The notes under the pieces: generated by a model
Databases searched by the model: none
The model's input: the letters and a program-made list of their open reading frames with translations, nothing else
What the model was told of the DNA's origin: nothing
Assembly (NCBI GenBank): GCA_045629005.1
Contig: JAZQQJ010000036.1
Location: 1-17,218, forward strand
Direction of reading: 5' to 3'
From: RGIG3528 sp045629005
Lineage (GTDB): Bacteria > Bacillota > Clostridia > Lachnospirales > Lachnospiraceae
DNA: 17,218 nt
Part shown: one piece after another, positions 1-8,129 of the stretch
Position numbering within the stretch: position 1 is the first letter of the stretch
Layout: the number at the start of each line of letters is the position of its first letter
Position numbers and translations under genes: made by a program

Positions 1-1442
1 CCGCCAAGGACTTCATTAACAAATATACCGGATTCAATTCCCGTACGTTCAGATACGCTGTCCGGAACTTCATCGCCCATTATTCCAAAAACATTAATTC
101 TTTTACCATTAACAAGCTTTATAATGACATTGTTAAGTGATTTTAAGGAAATGCAATTTGTAATGCCGTCATTTGGATTATCCTTGTAGGTATGTGTTAT
201 CATACCGCACACATAACCATCAAGATTGAAAACAAACGCACTTGCTTTATTGTTATCAGGCCAGTCAACAGTAAAATAACGGATTTCGCCGTCTTTAACG
301 CTGAAAGTATTATTCGTACTCGTTACAGCGCCAATTGCAATTGAATTTTCATGTCCGTTTGCCCTGCCGAAAGCAACTACAGGAATTGCATTTACAATAT
401 CTCCATCTTCACAAAGGGTTGCATACTCAAGCTTTTCAAACACTTCCGCAGGTATTTTCCTGATTTCCACGGCAAGTATGGCAAGACCGTAATCTCTGTC
501 TTCCTCATAGATTCTTGCCTCATGGTTTTCGCCACCCAGCGCTATTTTGACGCTCGCACCGGAGGGTATTGTATTCGCATCTGCCAAAACAAGTACATCA
601 ACACCATCCTGTCCGATGAGAAGACCGGTTGTCTGTTCAGATGTCTCATTTTCCGAACCAAACCAATCCGTGGAACGCGTTATTACTTCAATATTGCATA
701 CATTGCCTGCAACCTCTTCAGCGGTTTCCATAACTTCCTTTAAAAAGGCAACATACTCTGCAGCACCTGTAGGAGCAGGATTCTCAGAGTCCTGATCCTT
801 TGCTGCTTCATTCGTCGGGTTAGGCGCATCCTCAGATTTATCCGGTTCCGATGTTACCGTCGGGATATCGCTAAGCCTCGGTGTAGGCGTTGCAGGAGCT
901 TTTGTAGGCGTTATTGTCGGAGTCGCAGTCGGAGAAGATGATATATCTGCCCCGCCGTTTCCTTCGTTAACTTCCCCCGAAGGATCCTTCTCATTTGCAA
1001 TATTATCATCAGGTGTTACAGAAGGCTGTCCGGTAGAAGTAACTCCACCATTATTTTCGGTATCATCCTGTGTCAGAGAAGCCTGTCCGGTAGGCGTAGT
1101 CCCGCCGGGTGTGGGCGTCAAAGTGCTCGTTACTGCAGGATAAATCCTTGCAGTCGGAGAGGGTGCATCCGAAATATTAGCCTTTTGTTTTATGTCGACA
1201 GTTGTTCTCTCAGTCCCGTCATTCTTACCCAAAAGACTGTTAATTTTATCGCCTGAGACCTCAAAAACAACCCGGGCAATTACTCCAAATACAACAGCGC
1301 ACACAATGATAAAAAGAAATGTGACAAGCCTGCTAAGCCATTTTCTTTTACGCTTATTGATGATTTTTTCGGTTATATAGAGCTTTTCCGCTTCCTCATC
1401 AGTAATGTATTTATTCTGTTTTCTTTCGTCTTTTTCGTCCAT
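1..1442 (-). CDS. Membrane-anchored HtrA-like (trypsin-fold + PDZ) protein, probably catalytically dead; partial, C-terminus beyond left edge
   Basis: 480 codons are open from the ATG at 1442 to the window edge; no competing start is visible and the Shine-Dalgarno is poor. Residues 1-36 are charged and cytoplasmic, about 37-60 form one membrane helix, and about 80-215 are a Pro/Thr/Ser-rich stalk. About 235-425 match the HtrA trypsin-like fold, and a PDZ domain begins near 445 (short pieces: FGIMGDEVPD, SGIFVNEVLGG) and is cut by the edge. By my manual alignment to DegP-type proteins the triad is gone: the His region reads LVLADANTI (about residues 284-292), the Asp position of DLAVL-type motifs is Gly319 in YGLAIL, and the GNSGG serine is Ala400 in NKASAFVFNLDG. 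The gene lies 12 bases after the histidine kinase stop, so it probably belongs to that operon. Fold assignment is fairly sure; inactivity is inferred from the alignment. Confidence 0.8.
   Translation of the reverse strand, partial: MDEKDERKQNKYITDEEAEKLYITEKIINKRKRKWLSRLVTFLFIIVCAVVFGVIARVVFEVSGDKINSLLGKNDGTERTTVDIKQKANISDAPSPTARIYPAVTSTLTPTPGGTTPTGQASLTQDDTENNGGVTSTGQPSVTPDDNIANEKDPSGEVNEGNGGADISSSPTATPTITPTKAPATPTPRLSDIPTVTSEPDKSEDAPNPTNEAAKDQDSENPAPTGAAEYVAFLKEVMETAEEVAGNVCNIEVITRSTDWFGSENETSEQTTGLLIGQDGVDVLVLADANTIPSGASVKIALGGENHEARIYEEDRDYGLAILAVEIRKIPAEVFEKLEYATLCEDGDIVNAIPVVAFGRANGHENSIAIGAVTSTNNTFSVKDGEIRYFTVDWPDNNKASAFVFNLDGYVCGMITHTYKDNPNDGITNCISLKSLNNVIIKLVNGKRINVFGIMGDEVPDSVSERTGIESGIFVNEVLG
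1003..1116 (-). repeat. Two tandem 19-codon repeats in the stalk of the HtrA-like protein
   Basis: Residues 113-131 (GGTTPTGQASLTQDD...) and 132-150 (GGVTSTGQPSVTPDD...) align without gaps. They share GG, T, TGQ, S, T and DD positions. The DNA copies share ACCGGACAG and GATGAT blocks, pointing to an old 57-base duplication. The boundaries are approximate. Confidence 0.65.
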
Positions 1443-1454
1443 ACAACAATTTTA

Positions 1455-2861
1455 CTATTCAGCCGACTTGAGCGTAAACGTAAACTCCGTGCCGACTCCT
1501 TCTGTGCTGACAACCGAAATGTTCTGCTTGTGGGCCTTCATAATTTCGTTAACAATGGAAAGACCAAGTCCGGAGCCCTTTTTGTCACGGCCTCTGGATG
1601 CATCACTCTTATAAAAGCGTTCCCATATTTTGTTAATCGATTCCTTTGGAATTCCGGCTCCAAAGTCCTTAACCGAAACCGATACCTTGGTTCCCTTTTC
1701 CTTTGTGGTTATATTGATATCCGCATCTGTGTTGGAAAATTTAATGGCATTGTCAATAAGATTGTATAAAACCTGCTGAATACGCTCCGAATCTGCCTCT
1801 ACGAACATTTCATGCTGTGAAAAAATCAGATTGAGACGAAGTTTCTTTTTCTTAATCGTCCCCTCAAACGTAAGCGCTATTTTGCGAATCATGTCGTTTA
1901 TGTCAAACACCGACATGTGAAGCATCAGTCCGTTATCATCAATATTGTTAAGCTGAAGAAGATTTGATGTGAGCTTCGTCAGTCTGTCCGTTTCATAAAG
2001 CAGGATGTCAAAATATTTATCCTGATCTTCCTGAGGAATGGTGCCGTCCTTCATGGCTTCAACATAGCCACGTATGGAAGTTAGCGGTGACCTGAAGTCA
2101 TGGGACACATTCGAAAGGAACTTACGTTGCGTCTCCTCATTTCCCTTGAGACGTTCTCCCATATATCTTATTGTGCCGCCAAGCTCGTTAAGTTCTTTTG
2201 GATAGTTAAGCACAAACTCCCCTCGGAAGTTATCCTCCGAGTAAGCCCTTGTCTGTCTGGACATTTTGTTAATTGGACTTATTGTCAAAATATAAAGAAG
2301 TACAAGAACAAGGACAAGAACAGGGATAAAGAACAAATAACATATATTTACGAAGTCGGAATAATATACCCCTTCAGAGTATATGTCTTCCATCGGAACC
2401 ATGATAGACAAATAGCCACGGTTTGAATAATCATATATAACAGGGACTGTAACGCAAAGCATCGGCTCAGGAACAAGTCCCTTTATAACAAAATCCCTGA
2501 TGACCGTCTCATCAAGAAAGCCCTCGTAAAGCTGTGAAATATCAGCCATATCCCCATAGCTTTCAGAATCAAGCGATATAATACCGCTGTTACTTATAAG
2601 CCATATACGGGTATCAGTAATCTCCCCCGCCATATCAAGGCGTTTAATGAGGTCCATTGCACTCAATTCCTGCCTGTAATAGGAACTGAGATATGTATTG
2701 ATAATTTTATTGGCTTCTGTGTAAAGCTGCTCTTCTTTGGTCTCTACAAGCCTTTTCTGCATCAGTTTAAGACCTACCGTGTTCAAAAGGATGAGCATAG
2801 TAAGTACGAGCAAAGCGCCTGTAAATATGTATTTGAAAACTGCCGAAGCATTTTTCATCAT
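1455..2861 (-). CDS. Sensor histidine kinase of a two-component system (HAMP-HisKA-HATPase, PhoR/WalK/ResE-like)
   Basis: The 468-residue product has a membrane helix at about residues 10-32 and an extracytoplasmic sensor region of about 130 residues. A second helix lies at about 170-195, followed by a HAMP-like linker. The HisKA H-box NVSHDFRSPL holds the phospho-acceptor His254. The HATPase domain shows the N box NLIDNAIKF (Asn371), the G1 box DFGAGIP (399-405) and the G2 box GSGLGLSIV (429-437). It autophosphorylates on His254 and passes phosphate to the neighbouring regulator. The gene begins with two consecutive ATGs. The first overlaps the response-regulator stop in an ATGA (2858-2861), which fixes the start and suggests translational coupling. 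The signal sensed is not evident. The HtrA-like gene directly downstream is a candidate accessory protein. Confidence 0.95.
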   Translation of the reverse strand: MMKNASAVFKYIFTGALLVLTMLILLNTVGLKLMQKRLVETKEEQLYTEANKIINTYLSSYYRQELSAMDLIKRLDMAGEITDTRIWLISNSGIISLDSESYGDMADISQLYEGFLDETVIRDFVIKGLVPEPMLCVTVPVIYDYSNRGYLSIMVPMEDIYSEGVYYSDFVNICYLFFIPVLVLVLVLLYILTISPINKMSRQTRAYSEDNFRGEFVLNYPKELNELGGTIRYMGERLKGNEETQRKFLSNVSHDFRSPLTSIRGYVEAMKDGTIPQEDQDKYFDILLYETDRLTKLTSNLLQLNNIDDNGLMLHMSVFDINDMIRKIALTFEGTIKKKKLRLNLIFSQHEMFVEADSERIQQVLYNLIDNAIKFSNTDADINITTKEKGTKVSVSVKDFGAGIPKESINKIWERFYKSDASRGRDKKGSGLGLSIVNEIMKAHKQNISVVSTEGVGTEFTFTLKSAE

Positions 2862-3577
2862 CTTACCTCAAATTTATAGCCTACGCTCCAGACCGTGGAA
2901 AGAGTCCAGTTGCTTCCATCTTTAAGCTTTTCTCTGAGCCTCTTAACGTGAACGTCAACCGTTCTCGTATCTCCGATGTATTCATAGCCCCAGATTTTAT
3001 CAAGAAGCTGCTCTCTCGTGAAAACGCGATTCGGATTGGCTGCCAGGAAGTAAAGAAGCTCCAGTTCCTTCGGAGGCATATCGATTTTCTGTCCCTTGTA
3101 GATTACCTGGTAGTTGGACTTGTTAACCGTAAGATCCTCATATTCGACGCATTCGCCGGTATGCTCATTCGGTGCACCGTTCTTTATCTCCTCGGCCTGT
3201 TTCTGGCCTTCAAAGCGTCTGAGAACTGCCTTACATCTGGCAACAAGCTCTTTGGAATTAAACGGCTTCATAACATAATCATCCGCACCAAGCTCAAGCC
3301 CTAGTACCTTATCAAAGACCTCGCCTTTTGCAGAAAGCATTATTACAGGTGTTTTAGAGCTTTTCCTTATTTCGCGGAGAACCTCATAGCCATCAATACC
3401 CGGGAGCATGATGTCAAGAAGAATCAGATCCGGACCAAATACTTTATAAGCTTCCAATGCCGATTCACCATCATATGCTATCTCTGTCTGAAAGCATTCT
3501 TTATTCAGATAAAGAGCAACAAGCTCTGCAATACTCTCGTCATCATCTACGACAAGAATCCGTTGTTTGTCTGCCAT
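2858..3577 (-). CDS. OmpR/PhoB-family response regulator
   Basis: The 239-residue product has a receiver domain at about residues 5-120. It carries the acidic pocket DDDE (10-13 region), the phospho-acceptor Asp55 in LILLDIMLPG, Ser82 at the switch Thr/Ser position and Lys104 in MKPF. A winged-helix DNA-binding domain spans about 145-238 (RTVDVHVKRLREKL, then the C-terminal VGYKFEV hairpin). Phosphorylation by the kinase encoded next should control promoter binding. The start is well supported by GGAGGTGA a few bases upstream of the ATG. It lies 15 bases after the mutS2 stop and overlaps the kinase by 4 bases. The sequence resembles the WalR/PhoP/ResD group, but the regulon cannot be deduced here. 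Confidence 0.96.
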   Translation of the reverse strand: MADKQRILVVDDDESIAELVALYLNKECFQTEIAYDGESALEAYKVFGPDLILLDIMLPGIDGYEVLREIRKSSKTPVIMLSAKGEVFDKVLGLELGADDYVMKPFNSKELVARCKAVLRRFEGQKQAEEIKNGAPNEHTGECVEYEDLTVNKSNYQVIYKGQKIDMPPKELELLYFLAANPNRVFTREQLLDKIWGYEYIGDTRTVDVHVKRLREKLKDGSNWTLSTVWSVGYKFEVR

Positions 3578-3592
3578 GAGTCACCTCCGTAA

Positions 3593-5959
3593 TTATTTAA
3601 AATAAACGATAGTTACGCCCTGATCGCCTTCACCAAAAGTTCCAAGACGATATTCTTTAATGTATTTTGCTTTCTTACAATGCTGGTGAACAGCATCCTT
3701 AAGCGCACCTGTTCCACGTCCATGAATGATAGTACATTTTTCAAGATGTGAAAGATATGCGTCATCCAAATATTTATCAAGCACCGGAAGTGCTTCGTCC
3801 ACACGCATTCCGACAAGATTAAGCTCCGGGTGAATAGTAAGCGCTTTGGACATGCCCGACTTCGTACTTCCTTTATTTGTCGAAGCCTCTTTAACCGCTC
3901 TTGATATCCACTTGATATCCTTGCGGTTAACCTTTGTCTGCATAGCACCTGCCCGGACGCCAAGCATTCCTTTTGAATCCGGGAGAGCGGTAACAACACC
4001 TTCAATGTTCAGGTTCAAAAGAAGAACCACATCTCCGAGCTTTATTTCTGTTGTATCATCCTCAGCATGCTCTTCCTTACGCTTTACAGCCATTGCCTTG
4101 GAGTTGGCTCCAACTCGGTCACGAAGAGCCGTTCTTTCACGTTCCAAATCGGCCATATTGAAGTCGGCGCCCATCTTGTTCAGACGCTTTATAGCTTCAT
4201 CAGCATATTCCTTGGCCTCCTGAACGATGTTCCTTGCCTCTTCATTAGCTTCGCGAAGTATTTTATCCCTTGCGGCATCAAGCTTTTCGTTTTTCTCGGC
4301 AAAGCGGCTGCGAAGCTTCTCCGCATCACTCTTTGCCTGTGCAGCTGCCATTTCGTCCTTTTCAAGCTTTACACGGCGCATATCAAGGTCGGAAATGACA
4401 TCTTCAAAGCTTTTGTCCTTCGTTCCGATGAATGAAGACGCCATATCTATTATGTCATTTGTGAGTCCGAGCTTTCTCGAAATTTCGAAGGCATTGGACT
4501 TGCCGGGAATACCGATAAGGAGCCTGTATGTAGGCCTTAACGTCTCTACGTCAAACTCACAGCACGCATTTGATACTCCGGGAGTTGTAAGCGCATATAT
4601 CTTTAATTCAGCATAATGCGTCGTTGCAAGTGCACGCGTCCCGCGATTATGGAGCGTCTGAAGTATTGCCTGAGCAAGGGCGGCACCTTCGGTAGGATCT
4701 GTGCCCGCGCCAAGTTCATCAAACAGACAAAGAGAATCCGCATCCGCCTTTTCGAGAATCCTGACAATATTTACCATGTGCGAAGAGAACGTAGAAAGGC
4801 TCTGTTCAATGCTCTGTTCGTCACCTATGTCTGCATAAACTTCTTTAAAAACAGAGAGCTTGCTCCCGTCCTGAGCAGGTATGTGAAGCCCCGCCTGCCC
4901 CATAAGGGTAAAGAGTCCGACCGTCTTTAAGGTAACCGTCTTACCGCCTGTATTCGGACCTGTAATTATTAACAAGGAGAATTCGTCACCAACATAAACA
5001 TCAATCGGAACAACCTTTGACTTATCTATGAGCGGATGACGTCCCTTGTGAATGTTAATGTAGCCTTTGTCATTAATCTCGGGCTCACTTGCTTTCATAA
5101 CCTTTGCAAGCGTACCCTTTGCAAAAATAAAATCAAGTTCCGTAAGCGTTGCGATGTCGTACTTCAACGCTTCGGTATACTTGCCTGCCTCCGCAGAAAG
5201 TTCAGCAAGTATTTTTTCTATTTCTTTTGCTTCCTTTAACGAAAGCTCCGTAAGCTCATTATTGAGCTTAACAACCGCTGCCGGCTCAATGAATATGGTG
5301 GAACCTTTGGCAGACTGGTCATGAATCATTCCGTCAAAGCTTGCCTTATACTCACTCTTAACAGGAAGGCAATATCTGCCGTTACGCATGGTAATAATAT
5401 TGTCCTGAAGCTGTCCCTGGGTGTCTTTATTATTTACTATTTTGTTCAGCTGTTCTCTAATTTTCTCATTTGTGAGATACATCTGACGGCGTATTCTCTT
5501 GAGCTCAGGGCTTGCGTCATCCGCAATCTCCTCCTCCGAAATGATGATACGCTGTATTTCATTATTAAGTACGGAAACGGGCTCAAGGAGTTCAAATCGC
5601 TCCGAAAGGGAATCCTTTTCTTCGTTTTCCGCACCGCTGTAACCAAAACTTCTTACTCGAAGTGTAGCAGTAAGCACCGAGCTTATTTTCAGAAGTTCCG
5701 AAGCCAGAAGGCTTGAGCCCACTTCAAGGAGCTTAATGTCACCTCTTATGTCCGGAACACCGTTAAATGAGAGGCTGCCTTTCTTATATATACGTTGTAA
5801 TGCATCACGCGTTTCACTCTGCGCCTTTTTTATGTCTTCAAGAGAAGTCATCGGAAGCAGTTCCTCGCACTTAGCCTTTCCGAGTGCAGAGCCGGCGTAA
5901 TTGGCCAACATACCGATTATTTTATTGTATTCAAGTGTTTTTAATGCTCTTTCATTCAT
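3593..5959 (-). CDS. mutS2: MutS2 (MutS-like ATPase with Smr domain)
   Basis: 788 residues, the usual MutS2 length. It lacks the mismatch-recognition domains of MutS1. It shows the core/lever region, an ABC-type ATPase with Walker A GPNTGGKT (334-341) and Walker B with DELGAGTDPTEGAA (Asp414-Glu415), and a long charged coiled coil at about 520-640. The C-terminal Smr domain lies at about 710-788 with IIHGRGTGAL (His746). Known family roles are processing of branched DNA or suppression of recombination, and rescue or splitting of collided ribosomes. The start ATG overlaps the trmL stop as ATGA (5956-5959). An oddity is the usual Smr LDLRG motif, which reads LNLVG at 713-717, so the conserved Asp and Arg are both replaced. 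ATPase motifs look intact. Confidence 0.97.
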   Translation of the reverse strand: MNERALKTLEYNKIIGMLANYAGSALGKAKCEELLPMTSLEDIKKAQSETRDALQRIYKKGSLSFNGVPDIRGDIKLLEVGSSLLASELLKISSVLTATLRVRSFGYSGAENEEKDSLSERFELLEPVSVLNNEIQRIIISEEEIADDASPELKRIRRQMYLTNEKIREQLNKIVNNKDTQGQLQDNIITMRNGRYCLPVKSEYKASFDGMIHDQSAKGSTIFIEPAAVVKLNNELTELSLKEAKEIEKILAELSAEAGKYTEALKYDIATLTELDFIFAKGTLAKVMKASEPEINDKGYINIHKGRHPLIDKSKVVPIDVYVGDEFSLLIITGPNTGGKTVTLKTVGLFTLMGQAGLHIPAQDGSKLSVFKEVYADIGDEQSIEQSLSTFSSHMVNIVRILEKADADSLCLFDELGAGTDPTEGAALAQAILQTLHNRGTRALATTHYAELKIYALTTPGVSNACCEFDVETLRPTYRLLIGIPGKSNAFEISRKLGLTNDIIDMASSFIGTKDKSFEDVISDLDMRRVKLEKDEMAAAQAKSDAEKLRSRFAEKNEKLDAARDKILREANEEARNIVQEAKEYADEAIKRLNKMGADFNMADLERERTALRDRVGANSKAMAVKRKEEHAEDDTTEIKLGDVVLLLNLNIEGVVTALPDSKGMLGVRAGAMQTKVNRKDIKWISRAVKEASTNKGSTKSGMSKALTIHPELNLVGMRVDEALPVLDKYLDDAYLSHLEKCTIIHGRGTGALKDAVHQHCKKAKYIKEYRLGTFGEGDQGVTIVYFK

Positions 5960-6456
5960 TTTACATCAATCCATTTATGATGATGAAGCTCGCCGCACTT
6001 GTTCATTCCGCAGAAGTTCTGCTGTCTGAGTGCCTCATAAAGAACGATAGCTACAGAATTTCCCAGATTAAGAGATCGAATTTCCCCAATCATCGGAATT
6101 CTTATGCATGTATCCTTGTTTGCCATAAGGATTTCCTCGGGAATGCCTGCGCTTTCTTTACCGAACATTATGTATGAATCAGGCTCAAACTCGGCCTCTG
6201 TATAAACTTTTTGTCCTTTTGTCGTGGCCATATAGACCTTCGGATATTTGTTTTTTTCAAGGAACTCCTCGTAGTTTTCATATACGTGGAGATCAAGATT
6301 CTTCCAATAATCCATGCCGGCACGGCGCACGGCTTTATCCGAAATGTCAAAGCCCAGCGGCTTTATCAAATGTAACGTTGTACCTGTAGCAACGCAGGTA
6401 CGCCCGATATTTCCTGTATTTGAAGGTATTTCGGGCTCCAATAATACTATATTCAT
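5956..6456 (-). CDS. trmL: tRNA (cytidine(34)-2'-O)-methyltransferase TrmL
   Basis: The 166-residue product is a small SPOUT methyltransferase. It starts with the family signature MNIVLLEPEIPSNTGNIGRT and carries the knot motifs FGKESAGIP and IPMIGEIRSLNLGNSVAI. It 2'-O-methylates the wobble nucleotide of certain tRNA-Leu species using S-adenosylmethionine. An upstream in-frame extension to 6555 is possible, but it would overlap the preceding aminotransferase gene by about 100 bases. The ATG at 6456 forms an ATGA overlap with the aminotransferase stop and begins exactly at the family N-terminus, so it is chosen. Its own stop overlaps the mutS2 start in the same way. Confidence 0.95.
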   Translation of the reverse strand: MNIVLLEPEIPSNTGNIGRTCVATGTTLHLIKPLGFDISDKAVRRAGMDYWKNLDLHVYENYEEFLEKNKYPKVYMATTKGQKVYTEAEFEPDSYIMFGKESAGIPEEILMANKDTCIRIPMIGEIRSLNLGNSVAIVLYEALRQQNFCGMNKCGELHHHKWIDVK

Positions 6457-7616
6457 TTTTTGTGACGCTCCATAAAGACTTCGATTCTGTCCAAGGCAGT
6501 CTTTAAATTCTCGATGGAGTATGCATAGGAAATACGAAGGAAGCCCTCGCCGCAATCACCAAAAGCGGTTCCCGGAACAACGGCCACCTTTTCTTCCATA
6601 AGGAGCTGCGTCGCAAATTCGTCAGATGTCATACCTGTTTCCTTAACAGATGGGAACACATAGAATGCCCCTTCAGGCTCAAAGGTATGAAGTCCCATGG
6701 CATTAAGTCTCGTTACGAGGTAATGTCTTCTCTCATCATAAGCCTCTCGCATACGTGCAACATCGTCATCACCGTTCTTCAATGCTTCGATTGCTGCACA
6801 CTGTGATGTTGTAGGTGCACACATGATAGCAAACTGATGAATCTTTATCATCTGTTTGATAATTTCTTCGGGACCGCATGCATAACCAAGTCTCCATCCT
6901 GTCATAGCATATGACTTTGAAAAGCCGTTAATAACGATTGTTCTCTCTCTCATGCCCGGAAGACTTGCAATGGAAACATGTTCGCGGCCGTATGTCAGCT
7001 CTGAATAGATTTCATCGGATATAACAAAAAGATCCTTTTCAATGATGACTTCTCTGATTGCCTCGAGATCCTCACGGGTCATAATGCCGCCCGTAGGATT
7101 ATTGGGGAAGGCAAGAATAAGGATTTTTGTTTTGTCTGTAATTGCGTCAAGAAGTTCCTGCTTTGTAAGCTTGAACTTATTCTCTTCTTTAAGGTTGATG
7201 GTAACGGGAACACCGTCGGCAAGCTTTACGCAGGGTACATATGAAACGTAACAAGGCTCGGGAATAAGCACTTCATCGCCTTCATCAATCATTGCACGCA
7301 AAGCATCATCAATGGCTTCACTGCCACCGATGGTAACAAGCACTTCGTTTTTAGGGTCATAATGAAGGTCATAACGTCTGGATAGATAATTCGTAATTTC
7401 CTCACGAAGCTCAAGAAGACCTGCATTGGATGTATAGAAGGTCTTCCCCTTTTCAAGTGCGTAAATGCCTTCTTCACGTATGTGCCAGGGGGTATCAAAG
7501 TCAGGCTCACCAACACCGAGGGAGATAGCGCCCTTAATTTCACTGACTATATCAAAAAACTTTCTGATGCCCGAAGGTTTAATATCCCGGACCTTTGCAT
7601 TTAACGGATCTCTCAT
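6453..7616 (-). CDS. PLP-dependent class I/II aminotransferase, AlaT (YugH)-like
   Basis: The 387-residue fold-type I aminotransferase has a substrate-recognition start (IKPSGIRKFFD, then ISLGVGEPDF). It has the NNPTG motif at 172-176, Asp201 and Tyr204 in SDEIYSE for the cofactor, and the Schiff-base Lys234 in GFSKSYAMTGWRLGY. A carboxylate-binding Arg sits in FLRISYA near the C-terminus. It should transfer an amino group between an amino acid and a 2-oxo acid. From memory it resembles B. subtilis YugH/AlaT, an alanine transaminase. The Lrp-family gene 17 bases upstream matches the yugG-yugH arrangement, so alanine or another neutral amino acid is the likely substrate. An aromatic or aspartate substrate is possible. 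The start has little Shine-Dalgarno; coupling to the upstream gene is likely. Confidence 0.92.
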   Translation of the reverse strand: MRDPLNAKVRDIKPSGIRKFFDIVSEIKGAISLGVGEPDFDTPWHIREEGIYALEKGKTFYTSNAGLLELREEITNYLSRRYDLHYDPKNEVLVTIGGSEAIDDALRAMIDEGDEVLIPEPCYVSYVPCVKLADGVPVTINLKEENKFKLTKQELLDAITDKTKILILAFPNNPTGGIMTREDLEAIREVIIEKDLFVISDEIYSELTYGREHVSIASLPGMRERTIVINGFSKSYAMTGWRLGYACGPEEIIKQMIKIHQFAIMCAPTTSQCAAIEALKNGDDDVARMREAYDERRHYLVTRLNAMGLHTFEPEGAFYVFPSVKETGMTSDEFATQLLMEEKVAVVPGTAFGDCGEGFLRISYAYSIENLKTALDRIEVFMERHKK

Positions 7617-7633
7617 ATTAAATCACAGGGATA

Positions 7634-8119
7634 TTACGGTGTGATGAGCATACGCTCATCATTCTGGACCTCGCCTACAAGAGGCATCCCGTTCTCCTTA
7701 TATTTTTTAAGTACGAAGTTTGTTGATGTGGAAAGAACTGCTTCCAGCGGAGCAAGCTTATCGGAAACAAAGCTTGCCACTTCACGCATCGATTTTCCTT
7801 CAACAGTAATAGCGAGGTCAAAGCCGCCGGAAACGAGGTATACTGCACTTACTTCGTCGAAACGGTATATGCGCTCTGCAATCTTATCAAAGCCACGTCC
7901 TCTCTGAGGAGTAACCTTTACTTCAATAATGGCTGTAACTCTGTCGTCATTTGCAAAATCCCAGTTGATAAGTGTCGGATAACCGCAAATGATATTCTCT
8001 TCTTCCATCTTTTTAATTTCATCGGCAACTTCCTGCTCAGATGCGCCAAGCATAAGGGCAAGGTCTTTTGTAGATATTTTGGAATTCTTCGCTATTGCAT
8101 GTAAAATCTTCTCTCTCAT
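7634..8119 (-). CDS. Lrp/AsnC-family transcriptional regulator
   Basis: The 161-residue product has an N-terminal helix-turn-helix at about residues 1-50 (MREKILHAIAKN, then STKDLALMLGASEQEVADEI). A RAM/AsnC ligand-binding domain follows at about 65-145 (VTAIIEVKVTP, VYLVSGGFDLAITVEG). Such proteins bind amino acids and regulate neighbouring metabolic genes. Position next to the aminotransferase suggests control of it, as for AlaR/YugG. The ATG at 8119 is preferred because AGAGG lies 6 bases upstream and the upstream gene stops at 8130. A 12-residue longer reading to 8155 would overlap that gene and lacks similarity. The C-terminal tail (about 145-161) is slightly longer than a minimal Lrp and carries no recognised motif. 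Confidence 0.93.
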   Translation of the reverse strand: MREKILHAIAKNSKISTKDLALMLGASEQEVADEIKKMEEENIICGYPTLINWDFANDDRVTAIIEVKVTPQRGRGFDKIAERIYRFDEVSAVYLVSGGFDLAITVEGKSMREVASFVSDKLAPLEAVLSTSTNFVLKKYKENGMPLVGEVQNDERMLITP

Positions 8120-8129
8120 TTTGAACCTC

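Noticed and set aside
351..743. A 130-codon plus-strand open frame.
   Set aside because: It is antisense to the HtrA-like gene, whose frame has clear domain content. The plus frame shows no domain or ribosome binding site.
6457..6555. Upstream extension of trmL.
   Set aside because: It overlaps the end of the aminotransferase gene by about 100 bases, and the family N-terminus begins exactly at the ATGA-overlap ATG (6456).
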